Shown in pieces: positions 39,578 through 52,854 of a stretch of DNA of 64,000 nucleotides. The DNA is from Franconibacter helveticus LMG 23732 (GTDB lineage Bacteria; Pseudomonadota; Gammaproteobacteria; Enterobacterales; Enterobacteriaceae), in contig NZ_AWFX01000057.1 in assembly GCF_000463115.2 (NCBI RefSeq), forward strand, positions 256,428-320,427. Direction: 5' to 3'. A program made the position numbers and the translations under genes. Numbering within the stretch: position 1 is the first letter of the stretch; every line of letters begins with the position of its first letter. Below the pieces are notes generated by a model. The model was not told the origin of the DNA, made no database searches, and saw nothing but the letters and a program-made list of their open reading frames with translations.

Positions 39578-39603
39578 AAAAAAGGCGACTTCACAGTCGC
39601 CTT
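39578..39603 (-). promoter_or_regulatory. pyrE attenuator (rph-pyrE intercistronic terminator)
   Basis: AAGGCGACT (39582-39590) pairs with AGTCGCCTT (39595-39603), followed by six T on the minus strand. It starts six bases past the rph stop codon. In E. coli this hairpin stops transcription before pyrE unless low UTP slows RNA polymerase, so that ribosomes finishing rph run close behind it. The intact rph frame here places the last ribosome right at the hairpin. Confidence 0.9.
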
Positions 39604-39608
39604 AAAAA

Positions 39609-40325
39609 TTAATTTGCTAACGCCGCCTTCTGCGACGTGACAATCGATTCAATCCCCCCGCGGGCTAACGCCAGCAGCGAGAGCAACTCTTCATGCGTAA
39701 ACGGCTCGCCTTCAGCTGTTCCCTGTACTTCAATAATGCGGCCATCTTCGGTCATTACAACGTTCATGTCCGTTTCCGCAGCCGAATCTTCCACATACTC
39801 CAGGTCGCAAACCGCTTCGCCATTCACAATGCCTACGGATACAGCCGCAACCATCCCTTTTAGCGGATTGGCTTTCAGCTTGCCGCTGGCGACCATGGCA
39901 TTTAACGCGTCTGCCAGCGCCACACAGGCGCCGGTAATGGAAGCGGTACGGGTGCCGCCATCAGCCTGCAACACATCGCAATCGAGCGTGATGGTAAATT
40001 CGCCCAGCGATTTTAAATCCACGGCAGCGCGCAGAGAACGCGCAATAAGGCGTTGGATCTCAAGCGTTCTGCCACCCTGTTTGCCTTTCGCCGCTTCGCG
40101 GGCGTTACGGGTATGGGTTGAACGCGGCAACATGCCGTACTCAGCGGTGATCCACCCTTGCCCCTGGCCTTTAAGAAAACGCGGCACGCCTTCTTCAATC
40201 GTCGCGGTGCAAAGTACTTTGGTATCGCCAAACTCAACCAGCACGGAGCCTTCAGCGTGTTTAGTGTAATGACGGGTCAGGGTGACTGGGCGCACTTCGG
40301 TAGCGCTACGGCCTGATGGACGCAT
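39609..40325 (-). CDS. rph: Ribonuclease PH
   Basis: Rph trims 3' ends of tRNA precursors by phosphorolysis and helps degrade rRNA. The 238-residue hexameric enzyme has [22 protein letters not shown], then the phosphate-binding [20 protein letters not shown], and an intact C-terminus ([16 protein letters not shown]). Unlike E. coli K-12, which carries the rph-1 frameshift, this copy is complete. It is first in rph-pyrE and divergent from yicC. Confidence 0.98.
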   Translation of the reverse strand: MRPSGRSATEVRPVTLTRHYTKHAEGSVLVEFGDTKVLCTATIEEGVPRFLKGQGQGWITAEYGMLPRSTHTRNAREAAKGKQGGRTLEIQRLIARSLRAAVDLKSLGEFTITLDCDVLQADGGTRTASITGACVALADALNAMVASGKLKANPLKGMVAAVSVGIVNGEAVCDLEYVEDSAAETDMNVVMTEDGRIIEVQGTAEGEPFTHEELLSLLALARGGIESIVTSQKAALAN

Positions 40326-40448
40326 GAAATTCTCTCCGGCTTGAAACAGATGTGGCTGCGCATTATACGGACTTAAGATGCTTATTCCTATCCTGCCAGG
40401 CCTGGGGTAGCTATAATCGCATCACTCTTTTTAAAAACAGGTATGACT

Positions 40449-41312
40449 ATGATCCGCAGCATGACCGCCTACGCCCGGCGAGAAATTAAGGGTGACTGGG
40501 GTAGCGCCGCCTGGGAATTACGCTCGGTAAACCAGCGCTATCTGGAAACCTACCTTCGCCTGCCGGAACAGTTTCGCAGCCTGGAACCCGTAGCTCGCGA
40601 GCGCATCCGTAATCGCCTGACGCGAGGAAAAATTGAGTGCACGCTGCGTTTTGAACCAGACGCCAGCGCGCAAAGCGAGCTTATCCTCAATGAAAAACTG
40701 GCGAAGCAGCTGGTCAGCGCCGCGAACTGGGTAAAAATGCAGAGCGACGAAGGCGAGATTAACCCGCTCGATATTCTGCGCTGGCCAGGCGTGATGGCGG
40801 CTCAGGAGCAGGATCTGGATGCTATTGCGGCTGACATTCTGGCGGCGCTGGACGGCGCGCTGGATGATTTTATCGTCGCTCGCGAAACAGAAGGACAGGC
40901 TCTGAAAGCGCTTATCGAACAGCGCCTGGAGGGCGTAAGCGCCGAAGTCGCTAAAGTCCGCGCGCAGATGCCTTCTATCCTGCAATGGCAGCGTGAGCGA
41001 CTGGTCGCCAGACTTGAAGATGCTCAGGTGCAGCTTGAAAACAACCGCCTGGAACAGGAACTGGTGCTGATGGCGCAGCGCATTGACGTTGCCGAAGAGT
41101 TGGACCGTCTTGATGCGCATATTAAAGAGACTTACAACATTTTGCAGAAAAAAGAAGCCGTCGGCCGCCGTCTGGACTTTATGATGCAAGAGTTCAACCG
41201 TGAATCGAACACGCTGGCATCAAAATCTATTAATGCCGATGTAACCAATTCCGCTATCGAGCTGAAGGTATTGATTGAGCAGATGCGCGAACAGATTCAG
41301 AACATTGAATAG
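40449..41312 (+). CDS. yicC: YicC family endoribonuclease
   Basis: The 287-residue product from MIRSMTAYARREIKGDWG matches E. coli YicC along its length, ending in NTLASKSINADVTNSAIELKVLIEQMREQIQNIE. The family is reported to have endoribonuclease activity. The E. coli protein has been linked to decay of the sRNA RyhB; that comes from the literature, not from this sequence. The start at 40449 has AGG seven bases upstream; an ATG two codons earlier is too close to it. The gene is monocistronic with its own terminator. Confidence 0.95.
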   Translation: MIRSMTAYARREIKGDWGSAAWELRSVNQRYLETYLRLPEQFRSLEPVARERIRNRLTRGKIECTLRFEPDASAQSELILNEKLAKQLVSAANWVKMQSDEGEINPLDILRWPGVMAAQEQDLDAIAADILAALDGALDDFIVARETEGQALKALIEQRLEGVSAEVAKVRAQMPSILQWQRERLVARLEDAQVQLENNRLEQELVLMAQRIDVAEELDRLDAHIKETYNILQKKEAVGRRLDFMMQEFNRESNTLASKSINADVTNSAIELKVLIEQMREQIQNIE

Positions 41313-41330
41313 TGGTTTTTAACGATGCAT

Positions 41331-41354
41331 AAACCCGCTTTAGCGGGTTTTTTA
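41331..41354 (+). terminator. Terminator of yicC
   Basis: AAACCCGC (41331-41338) pairs with GCGGGTTT (41343-41350) around the loop TTTA, followed by more T. It lies 18 bases past the yicC stop. Confidence 0.92.
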
Positions 41355-41637
41355 TTTTTAACACGCTCATTTCGCGGAAAATGTCTCATTGCCTGCGCGT
41401 ATAAAAATATTTATTTCGATTTGCCCATCACTAGCAAAAACGCTTTTTCTCCTTCCGCCTTTATAAAGGTTATTATTCAGACAAATTTATAATTTGACGC
41501 TTTATTGATTAAAATTTACCCTACAAATGCGCAATTCTTATACTTAGCAGGTTCTGCGTATTGAAAGCGCCGCAAAGTATGTGACAATAGCGCACTACAC
41601 TCAGGGCCAGCAGCGGCCATTACAAAAAATTTAGATT
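41355..41637. other. A+T-rich non-coding region before pEtN transferase
   Basis: About 280 bases hold no gene I can support; frames are short and quickly stopped. It is clearly poorer in G+C than yicC. It must contain the promoter of the downstream transferase gene. In E. coli this stretch would hold dinD and yicG, and neither is here. Confidence 0.6.
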
Positions 41638-45034
<3,397 letters not shown>

Positions 45035-45151
45035 CTACAAAGAAACAAGCGTTTATGGAGCTGTTTTCAAAGAAATAACGCCAGAGCCGCAAAAGTTGCG
45101 CAGAGCTGGAAGCGGGTACGCAAAAACAGAAGCTAAAGATGAAAAGTGTGA

Positions 45152-45859
<708 letters not shown>

Positions 45860-45913
45860 AGCCACTTTCAGTATCATGCCCAGTCATTTCTTCATCTGTG
45901 GAGCATTTTTAGT

Positions 45914-46189
45914 ATGGCACGCGTAACTGTTCAGGACGCTGTAGAGAAAATTGGTAACCGTTTTGATCTGGTGCTGGTCGCCGCTCGTCGCGCTCGTCAG
46001 ATGCAGGTAGGCGGCAAAGATCCGCTGGTACCGGAAGAAAACGATAAAACTACCGTTATCGCGCTGCGCGAAATTGAAGAAGGTCTGATTAATAACCAGA
46101 TCCTCGACGTACGCGAGCGCCAGGAGCAGCAGGAGCAGGAAGCCGCAGAACTGCAGGCCGTCACCGCGATTGCTGAAGGTCGTCGTTAA
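45914..46189 (+). CDS. rpoZ: RNA polymerase omega subunit
   Basis: Omega is a 91-residue subunit that helps beta-prime fold and forms part of ppGpp site 1. The sequence [20 protein letters not shown] through [35 protein letters not shown] is nearly that of E. coli. The N-terminal residues that contact ppGpp are intact. It is followed 18 bases later by spoT. Confidence 0.98.
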
Positions 46190-46207
46190 TAACTCTGCGG
46201 GTAGCCC

Positions 46208-48325
46208 TTGTATCTGTTTGAAAGCCTGAATCAGCTGATTCAACAATACCTGCCGCAGGACCAGATTAAGCGCCTGCAGCAGGCTTATCTCGTTGCACGT
46301 GACGCTCACGAGGGTCAGGCACGTTCAAGCGGTGAACCCTACATCACGCATCCGGTAGCGGTGGCATGCATTCTGGCCGAGATGAAACTCGACTATGAAA
46401 CGCTCATGGCCGCGCTACTGCATGACGTGATTGAAGATACGCCCGCCACCTATCAGGACATGGAGCAGCTGTTCGGCAAAAGCGTAGCTGAACTGGTAGA
46501 GGGCGTCTCTAAGCTCGATAAGCTTAAATTCCGCGATAAGAAAGAGGCGCAGGCCGAAAACTTTCGCAAGATGATTATGGCGATGGTGCAGGATATCCGC
46601 GTCATTCTCATCAAACTTGCCGACCGCACGCATAACATGCGCACGCTGGGCTCTTTACGCCCCGATAAGCGTCGTCGTATCGCCCGTGAAACCCTTGAAA
46701 TTTACAGTCCGCTGGCTCACCGTCTCGGTATTCATCACCTGAAGACAGAGCTGGAAGAGCTCGGTTTTGAAGCGCTTTACCCCAACCGCTATCGCGTCAT
46801 TAAAGAGGTCGTGAAAGCAGCGCGCGGCAACCGCAAAGAGATGATTCAGAAAATCCTCTCTGAAATTGAAGGGCGTTTACAGGAAGCGGGGATCCCATGC
46901 CGCGTTAGCGGTCGTGAAAAGCACCTCTATTCCATCTACTGCAAGATGGTGCTCAAAGAACAGCGTTTCCACTCCATCATGGATATTTACGCGTTTCGCG
47001 TTATCGTCAGGGATGTGGATACCTGTTATCGCGTGCTTGGCCAGATGCACAGCCTTTATAAGCCGCGTCCGGGGCGCATGAAAGATTACATTGCCATCCC
47101 GAAAGCGAACGGCTACCAGTCCCTGCATACTTCCATGATTGGTCCGCACGGCGTGCCGGTGGAAGTGCAAATCCGCACGGAAGATATGGATCAGATGGCG
47201 GAAATGGGTGTCGCGGCGCACTGGGCTTATAAAGAGCGCAACGAAAGCAGCACGACGGCGCAAATCCGCGCGCAGCGCTGGATGCAAAGCCTGCTGGAGC
47301 TACAGCAGAGCGCAGGCAGCTCCTTTGAATTTATCGAAAGCGTTAAATCCGATCTCTTCCCGGATGAAATTTACGTTTTCACCCCGGAAGGCCGTATCGT
47401 CGAACTGCCCGCCGGCGCGACGCCTGTTGATTTCGCCTACGCGGTACATACCGATATCGGCCATGCCTGCGTCGGTGCGCGCGTTGACCGTCAGCCTTAT
47501 CCGCTTTCCCAATCGCTCTCCAGCGGGCAGACGGTGGAAATTATCACCGCGCCGGGCGCCCGGCCTAATGCAGCCTGGCTGAACTTTGTCGTGAGTTCAA
47601 AAGCGCGCGCCAAAATCCGCCAGATGCTGAAAAACCTCAAGCGCGACGATTCGGTAAGCCTGGGACGTCGCCTGCTTAACCATGCGCTTGGCGGCAGCCG
47701 CAAGCTTGCCGAAATTCCGCAAGAGAACATTCAGCGCGAGCTGGAGCGCATGAAGCTCGCCACGCTTGATGATTTGCTGGCGGAAATTGGCCTTGGCAAC
47801 GCCATGAGCGTGGTAGTGGCGAAAAACCTTCTGCAAGGCGAGGCCTCTGCATCCGGGCCGCAAAGCAGTTCCACAAGCCACAGCCATCTGCCGATTAAAG
47901 GCGCAGACGGCGTACTTATCACCTTTGCGAAATGCTGCCGTCCTATCCCTGGCGACCCGATTGTCGCCCACGTCAGCCCCGGCAAAGGGCTGGTGATCCA
48001 CCATGAATCCTGCCGAAACATTCGCGGTTACCAGAAAGAGCCGGAAAAATTCATGGCGGTTGAGTGGGATAAAGAGACCGAGCAGGAATTTATCACCGAA
48101 ATTAAGGTGGATATGTTTAACCACCAGGGCGCGCTGGCAAATCTGACAGCGGCGATTAACACGGCTGGCAGCAATATCCAGAGCCTGAACACCGAAGAGA
48201 AAGATGGTCGCGTTTATAGCGCATTCATTCGCCTGACCGCGCGCGACCGCATCCATCTGGCAAATATTATGCGTAAAATCCGCGTGATGCCGGATGTGAT
48301 CAAAGTTAACCGCAACAGAAACTAG
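46208..48325 (+). CDS. spoT: Bifunctional (p)ppGpp synthetase/hydrolase SpoT
   Basis: SpoT degrades and, more weakly, makes the alarmone (p)ppGpp. The 705 residues begin at a TTG codon, as in E. coli (702). The HD hydrolase domain has H72-D73 (LLHDVIEDT). A synthetase-like domain with GYQSLHT follows, then a TGS domain (VFTPEGRIVELPAGATPVDFAY) that binds acyl carrier protein, and a C-terminal ACT domain. A short insertion (near QGEASASGPQSSSTSHSH) accounts for the three extra residues. It is in an operon with rpoZ, trmH and recG. Confidence 0.98.
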   Translation: MYLFESLNQLIQQYLPQDQIKRLQQAYLVARDAHEGQARSSGEPYITHPVAVACILAEMKLDYETLMAALLHDVIEDTPATYQDMEQLFGKSVAELVEGVSKLDKLKFRDKKEAQAENFRKMIMAMVQDIRVILIKLADRTHNMRTLGSLRPDKRRRIARETLEIYSPLAHRLGIHHLKTELEELGFEALYPNRYRVIKEVVKAARGNRKEMIQKILSEIEGRLQEAGIPCRVSGREKHLYSIYCKMVLKEQRFHSIMDIYAFRVIVRDVDTCYRVLGQMHSLYKPRPGRMKDYIAIPKANGYQSLHTSMIGPHGVPVEVQIRTEDMDQMAEMGVAAHWAYKERNESSTTAQIRAQRWMQSLLELQQSAGSSFEFIESVKSDLFPDEIYVFTPEGRIVELPAGATPVDFAYAVHTDIGHACVGARVDRQPYPLSQSLSSGQTVEIITAPGARPNAAWLNFVVSSKARAKIRQMLKNLKRDDSVSLGRRLLNHALGGSRKLAEIPQENIQRELERMKLATLDDLLAEIGLGNAMSVVVAKNLLQGEASASGPQSSSTSHSHLPIKGADGVLITFAKCCRPIPGDPIVAHVSPGKGLVIHHESCRNIRGYQKEPEKFMAVEWDKETEQEFITEIKVDMFNHQGALANLTAAINTAGSNIQSLNTEEKDGRVYSAFIRLTARDRIHLANIMRKIRVMPDVIKVNRNRN

Positions 48326-48329
48326 CGTT

Positions 48330-49019
48330 ATGAATCCACAGCGTTACGCGCGAATCCGTGAAATGCTTGCCCGCCGTCAGCCAGACCTGACGGTTTGCAT
48401 GGAGCAGGTGCATAAACCTCATAACGTCTCGGCGATTATCCGCACGGCAGATGCAGTTGGCGTACACGAAGTGCATGCCGTCTGGCCCGGCAACCGCATG
48501 CGTACAATGGCTTCCTCAGCGGCTGGCAGCAATAGCTGGGTGGAAGTAAAAACGCACCGCACTATTGGCGATGCGGTCAGCCTGCTCAAAGCGCAAGGCA
48601 TGCAGGTTCTCGCCACCCATCTTTCTGATAAAGCAGTCGATTTTCGCGAAATTGACTATACCCGCCCGACCTGCATTCTGATGGGTCAGGAAAAAACCGG
48701 CATCACGCAGGAAGCGCTGGCCCTGGCCGACCGGGACATCATCATTCCGATGATCGGCATGGTGCAATCGCTCAACGTTTCCGTCGCGTCCGCATTGATT
48801 CTCTACGAGGCGCAGCGCCAGCGGCAAAATGCCGGCATGTACGAGCGGGAAAACAGCACGCTTTCCCTGGCTGAGCAGCAGCGCCTGCTTTTTGAAGGCG
48901 GTTATCCGGTGCTGGCGAGAGTGGCGAAGCGTAAAGGCTTGCCCTACCCCTCTGTGGATCAGAATGGCGAAATTGAAGCCGATGCGGGCTGGTGGGCAAC
49001 AATGCAGGCTGCGGAGTAA
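48330..49019 (+). CDS. trmH: tRNA (guanosine-18-2'-O)-methyltransferase TrmH
   Basis: TrmH methylates the ribose of G18 in the D-loop of several tRNAs using SAM. The 229-residue SPOUT protein is the E. coli length. The N-terminal RQPDLTVCMEQVHKPHNVSAIIRTADAVG includes the catalytic Arg. The knot motifs LMGQEKTGIT and IIIPMIGMVQSLNVSVASALILYE follow. It starts four bases after spoT and ends three bases before recG. Confidence 0.97.
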   Translation: MNPQRYARIREMLARRQPDLTVCMEQVHKPHNVSAIIRTADAVGVHEVHAVWPGNRMRTMASSAAGSNSWVEVKTHRTIGDAVSLLKAQGMQVLATHLSDKAVDFREIDYTRPTCILMGQEKTGITQEALALADRDIIIPMIGMVQSLNVSVASALILYEAQRQRQNAGMYERENSTLSLAEQQRLLFEGGYPVLARVAKRKGLPYPSVDQNGEIEADAGWWATMQAAE

Positions 49020-49022
49020 ATC

Positions 49023-51104
49023 ATGAAAGGCCGCCTGCTGGATGCGGTTCCGCTCAGCTCGCTTACCGGCGTAGGGGCCAGCCAGAGCGCCAGGCTGGCG
49101 AAACTTGGCCTGCATACCGTTCAGGATCTGCTCTTCCATTTCCCGCTCCGTTACGAAGACCGCACTCAACTTTCCACCATTAGCGACCTGCTGCCTGGCG
49201 TTTATGCCACGGTAGAAGCCGAAGTGCTGAACTGTAACGTTGTCTTTGGCCGTAAACGCATGATGGTGTGCCAGCTTAGCGACGGCACCGGCGTATTGAC
49301 GCTGCGTTTTTTCAACTTCAACCCCGGTATGAAAAATAACCTGGCGCACGGGCGCAGGGTACTGGCCTACGGCGAGGTAAAACGCGGGCAGTTTGGCGCG
49401 GAGATGATACACCCTGAATACCGTGTGCAGGGGGATCTGGAAACCACTGAATTGCAGGAAACGCTGACGCCGGTTTATCCCACAACCGAAGGCGTTCGCC
49501 AGGCCACGCTTCGCAAGCTGACAGACCAGGCGCTGGAAGTGCTGGAAACCTGCCCGGTGGCCGAACTGCTGCCTGCCGAACTGTCGCAAGGCTTAATGAG
49601 CCTGCCAGAAGCCATCCGCACGCTGCACCGCCCGCCGCCTTCGCTACAGCTGGCCGATCTCGAAAGCGGCAAGCATCCGGCGCAGCGGCGCTTAATTTTA
49701 GAAGAACTGCTGGCGCATAACCTGAGCATGCTGGCGCTGCGGGCGGGCGCGCAACGCTATCGTGCCTTGCCGCTTGATGCCAAAGAAACCTTAAAGGCTC
49801 AATTCCTTCGCGCGCTGCCGTTTAAGCCCACCGCGGCCCAGGCGCGCGTAACGGCGGAAATAGAACATGACATGGCGCTGGATATTCCCATGATGCGCCT
49901 GGTGCAGGGAGACGTCGGCTCCGGTAAAACGCTGGTGGCCGCTCTTGCCGCATTACGCGCTATCGCGCATGGCCAGCAGGTGGCGATGATGGCGCCCACC
50001 GAGCTTCTCGCCGAACAACATGCCAATAATTTCCGCGCCTGGTTTGAACCGCTTGGCATTCAGGTTGGCTGGCTTGCCGGTAAGCAGAAAGGGAAGGCGC
50101 GCCAGGCGCAGCAGGAGGCCATCGCCAGCGGTCAGGTCGCGATGGTCGTCGGCACGCACGCTATTTTCCAGGAGCACGTGCAGTTTAAAAACCTCGCGCT
50201 GGTCATTATTGATGAGCAGCATCGTTTTGGCGTGCATCAGCGCCTCGCGCTGTGGGAAAAAGGTCAGCAGCAGGGCTTTCACCCGCATCAGCTTATTATG
50301 ACCGCGACGCCTATCCCGCGAACGCTGGCGATGACGGCATACGCGGATCTCGATACCTCGGTGATAGACGAACTGCCGCCCGGCCGTACGCCAGTGACAA
50401 CCGTCGCCATCCCCGATACGCGCCGCGGCGATATTATCGACCGGGTGCGGCACGCCTGCACTCAAGAAGGCCGCCAGGCTTACTGGGTCTGTACGCTGAT
50501 TGAAGAGTCGGAACTGCTTGAGGCTCAGGCTGCCGAGGCGACGTGGGAAGAGCTGAAAGCAGCGTTGCCGGAACTCAAGGTAGCACTGGTGCATGGCCGC
50601 ATGAAACCCGCAGAAAAACAGGCAGTCATGCAGGCGTTTAAGCAGGGCGAAACGCATTTGCTGGTAGCAACAACGGTGATAGAGGTGGGAGTTGATGTGC
50701 CTAACGCCAGCCTGATGATCATTGAAAACCCGGAGCGGCTGGGCCTTGCGCAGCTTCATCAGCTTCGTGGCCGCGTAGGCCGCGGCGCTGTCGCCTCGCA
50801 TTGCGTTTTACTCTACAAATCTCCTCTCTCTAAAACAGCGCAACTACGCTTGCAGGTGCTTCGCGACAGTAATGATGGCTTTGTGATTGCGCAAAAAGAT
50901 CTGGAAATCCGCGGCCCGGGCGAGCTGTTGGGCACGCGCCAGACCGGCAACGCCGAATTCAAAGTAGCCGATCTGCTGCGCGACCAGGCACTGATCCCCG
51001 AAGTACAGCGCGTTGCGCGCCACATTCACGAGCGTTATCCAGCCCAGGCAGCCGCTCTGATTGAACGCTGGATGCCGGAAACAGAACGCTATTCCAATGC
51101 GTAA
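49023..51104 (+). CDS. recG: ATP-dependent DNA helicase RecG
   Basis: RecG remodels stalled forks, Holliday junctions and R-loops. The 693 residues equal E. coli. The N-terminal wedge domain is an OB fold at about 55-160. Walker A is GDVGSGKT near 300, the DEQH box is VIIDEQHRFG near 395, and motif III is MTATPIPRTLA. The C-terminal helicase domain has ATTVIEVGVDVPNA and QLRGRVGRG. It is last in the rpoZ-spoT-trmH-recG run; no strong terminator follows. Confidence 0.98.
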   Translation: MKGRLLDAVPLSSLTGVGASQSARLAKLGLHTVQDLLFHFPLRYEDRTQLSTISDLLPGVYATVEAEVLNCNVVFGRKRMMVCQLSDGTGVLTLRFFNFNPGMKNNLAHGRRVLAYGEVKRGQFGAEMIHPEYRVQGDLETTELQETLTPVYPTTEGVRQATLRKLTDQALEVLETCPVAELLPAELSQGLMSLPEAIRTLHRPPPSLQLADLESGKHPAQRRLILEELLAHNLSMLALRAGAQRYRALPLDAKETLKAQFLRALPFKPTAAQARVTAEIEHDMALDIPMMRLVQGDVGSGKTLVAALAALRAIAHGQQVAMMAPTELLAEQHANNFRAWFEPLGIQVGWLAGKQKGKARQAQQEAIASGQVAMVVGTHAIFQEHVQFKNLALVIIDEQHRFGVHQRLALWEKGQQQGFHPHQLIMTATPIPRTLAMTAYADLDTSVIDELPPGRTPVTTVAIPDTRRGDIIDRVRHACTQEGRQAYWVCTLIEESELLEAQAAEATWEELKAALPELKVALVHGRMKPAEKQAVMQAFKQGETHLLVATTVIEVGVDVPNASLMIIENPERLGLAQLHQLRGRVGRGAVASHCVLLYKSPLSKTAQLRLQVLRDSNDGFVIAQKDLEIRGPGELLGTRQTGNAEFKVADLLRDQALIPEVQRVARHIHERYPAQAAALIERWMPETERYSNA

Positions 51105-51483
51105 GCAAAAACTTACAATTTTTTATAAGTCAAAATAGTATTCGCGCCATCAATCGTTTGTAACTCATCACTTCTTATAAAATCCAAATAACAAATATTA
51201 CTAACGCGCATTATTTCTTTTAAAAATACCAGCCCACCTTCCAGCGCTAATAACCGGGCGCTATTCCTAATAATTTTAAAAATATATTCGGCTATTCATA
51301 GCACAAGTATAAACCATGTTAATTAATAGCATTTCATAGGGCATTTTTCCCTCTCACGCCCTATTTGATAAGGTATTCGTGCATCGTTATGATCCATTTC
51401 CGCCAGGTTTTTAAGATTGTAGAAAAAAACTCACTGGCGAAATGGCATTAATGGCAGGAAAAAAGTTTAAAGGGACATCTGAA
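51105..51483. other. A+T-rich region between recG and the fimbrial operon
   Basis: These 379 bases hold no supported gene. They are much poorer in G+C than recG and presumably carry the fimbrial promoter. A weak inverted repeat (AGGGC ... GCCCT near 51337-51364) may end the recG transcript. Only one GATC is visible (near 51391), so pap-style Dam/Lrp phase switching is not supported, and no long inverted repeats of the fimS kind were seen. In E. coli gltS is here. Confidence 0.55.
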
Positions 51484-52032
51484 ATGAAAAAACGAGTCTT
51501 AGCTATTGCGCTGTGCGGCTTATTTATAGCCAATGCGGCGCAGGCAGTAGATGTAACAAGGTCGTTAACAATAGTAGGGAAAGTAACGAAAAAGCTTCGC
51601 AGCGCCAATGCGGATTGCTCGGTTGAGCTGGAACATAGTCAGCTGGATTTAGGCAGACACTATCTTCCATCGTTACCGCTTCAGTCCGTCACGGTACCTA
51701 AATCAAATATTCTGTATCCAAATTCAGCTCGTCTGGTTGGAAGTTGCACTAACGCTTCAGGCGGCGCGATGGCGATTAAATTCATGGGTACAGCGGATTC
51801 AAACTTCGGCAACGCCTTTGTTAACGCATCAACCAGCAATACCGCTGCAAAAGGTGTTGGCGTACAGGTTTATAGCACCAACCGCACTATCATTAAACCT
51901 AATGTTGATACCGTACCGGCGTTAAATCAGAAATATCCATTTTATGTCGCCATGATCCAGTTAAGAGGCGCAGCAGCCCCTACGGCCGGGTCAGTACAAA
52001 CGTCTATAACGGTTCAGGTAGAACGCCTCTAA
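51484..52032 (+). CDS. Fimbrial subunit (minor or alternative pilin)
   Basis: The 182-residue exported protein has a signal peptide ending after NAAQA (residue 21). Its mature part fits the chaperone-usher pilin fold: a Cys45-Cys88 pair, an N-terminal donor strand region (VDVTRSLTIVGKVT) and a C-terminal beta-zipper ending VQTSITVQVERL. AAAGGGA precedes the ATG at 51484; the 14 extra in-frame codons upstream do not look like a signal peptide. It resembles the pilin at 56404 in layout (both end in a T-(V/I)-x-(V/I)-E-R-L pattern), so the operon has a pilin at each end. It is first in the operon. Confidence 0.85.
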   Translation: MKKRVLAIALCGLFIANAAQAVDVTRSLTIVGKVTKKLRSANADCSVELEHSQLDLGRHYLPSLPLQSVTVPKSNILYPNSARLVGSCTNASGGAMAIKFMGTADSNFGNAFVNASTSNTAAKGVGVQVYSTNRTIIKPNVDTVPALNQKYPFYVAMIQLRGAAAPTAGSVQTSITVQVERL

Positions 52033-52133
52033 TCTTAATTCTTATTAACAAACCTGGTTTATTAATAAGTTATTAGCGGCCCCACACCAGGTGTAATGAC
52101 ATTAACGAGCATTTTATTTTTGTGGAATTTGCA

Positions 52134-52841
52134 ATGAAAAAACTATTCCTGACGGTAATGATGAGTGCGGCTTTTTGGTCAGGAATGTCCAATGCAGCAC
52201 TGATGCTTAGCGCAGATCGCCTTGTTTATAATGAAAAAGAGGGTGATGCCTCTGTTACCGTTCGCAGTGATGAAGATCGCGCCTATTTAGTGCAGTCCTG
52301 GCTTGACGCGGGCGACAGCGCTGTGAAAAAAGATTTGCCGTTTGTTGTTACACCTCCGCTTTTTCGCCTTGCGCCTAAAAGCGATAACGTCATCCGCGTC
52401 GTTTATTTAGGTAAAGGATTGCCCACCGACAGAGAAAGTCTTTTTTGGCTGGATGTGAAGGGCGTGCCGGGCCTGAATGATGAAGAAACCAAAATCGAAA
52501 GCCGCATGGTGCTGGCTATCAATAACCGCATTAAATTTTTCTTTCGTCCCGCAGGCTTAGAGGGCACGCCGGATGAGGCGGTCAAAAAATTACACTGGAT
52601 ACGCTCCGGTAATAACGTGACGGCGAAAAACGATACTCCCTTTAACCTGGTACTGAACAAGATTGTTATTGATAAAGAATCGGTACCTGTTTCCGTGGTC
52701 ACGAATAATACCGTCATTCCAGCGTTTGGCTCAAAAACCTACACGCTGAAGCATAAGCCTGCGAGCGGCTCCGCCGTGGAATGGGATGCGGTTAATGACG
52801 CTGGCGCAACCTCTGAGCCTTTATCACAGCCTCTCGAGTAA
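52134..52841 (+). CDS. Periplasmic fimbrial chaperone (PapD/FimC-like)
   Basis: The 235-residue periplasmic chaperone folds pilins and caps their groove by donor-strand complementation. The signal peptide ends after SGMSNA (about residue 21). Two Ig-like domains follow, with the family signature SLFWLDVKGVPG, the alternating hydrophobic G1 strand before it (DNVIRVVYLGKGLP) and IKFFFRPAGL in the hinge. The G1-F1 loop is short, so it is the FGS type. The ATG at 52134 with GGAA upstream is chosen over a GTG four codons earlier. Confidence 0.92.
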   Translation: MKKLFLTVMMSAAFWSGMSNAALMLSADRLVYNEKEGDASVTVRSDEDRAYLVQSWLDAGDSAVKKDLPFVVTPPLFRLAPKSDNVIRVVYLGKGLPTDRESLFWLDVKGVPGLNDEETKIESRMVLAINNRIKFFFRPAGLEGTPDEAVKKLHWIRSGNNVTAKNDTPFNLVLNKIVIDKESVPVSVVTNNTVIPAFGSKTYTLKHKPASGSAVEWDAVNDAGATSEPLSQPLE

Positions 52842-52854
52842 ATAACAGGGCAGT

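Noticed and set aside
39609-40325. A K-12-like rph frameshift affecting pyrE expression
   Set aside because: The frame is intact for 238 residues to the normal C-terminus.
51105-51483. Pap-like or fim-like phase-variation switch upstream of the fimbrial operon
   Set aside because: Only one GATC site is present, no long inverted repeats flank a promoter, and no recombinase gene is near.
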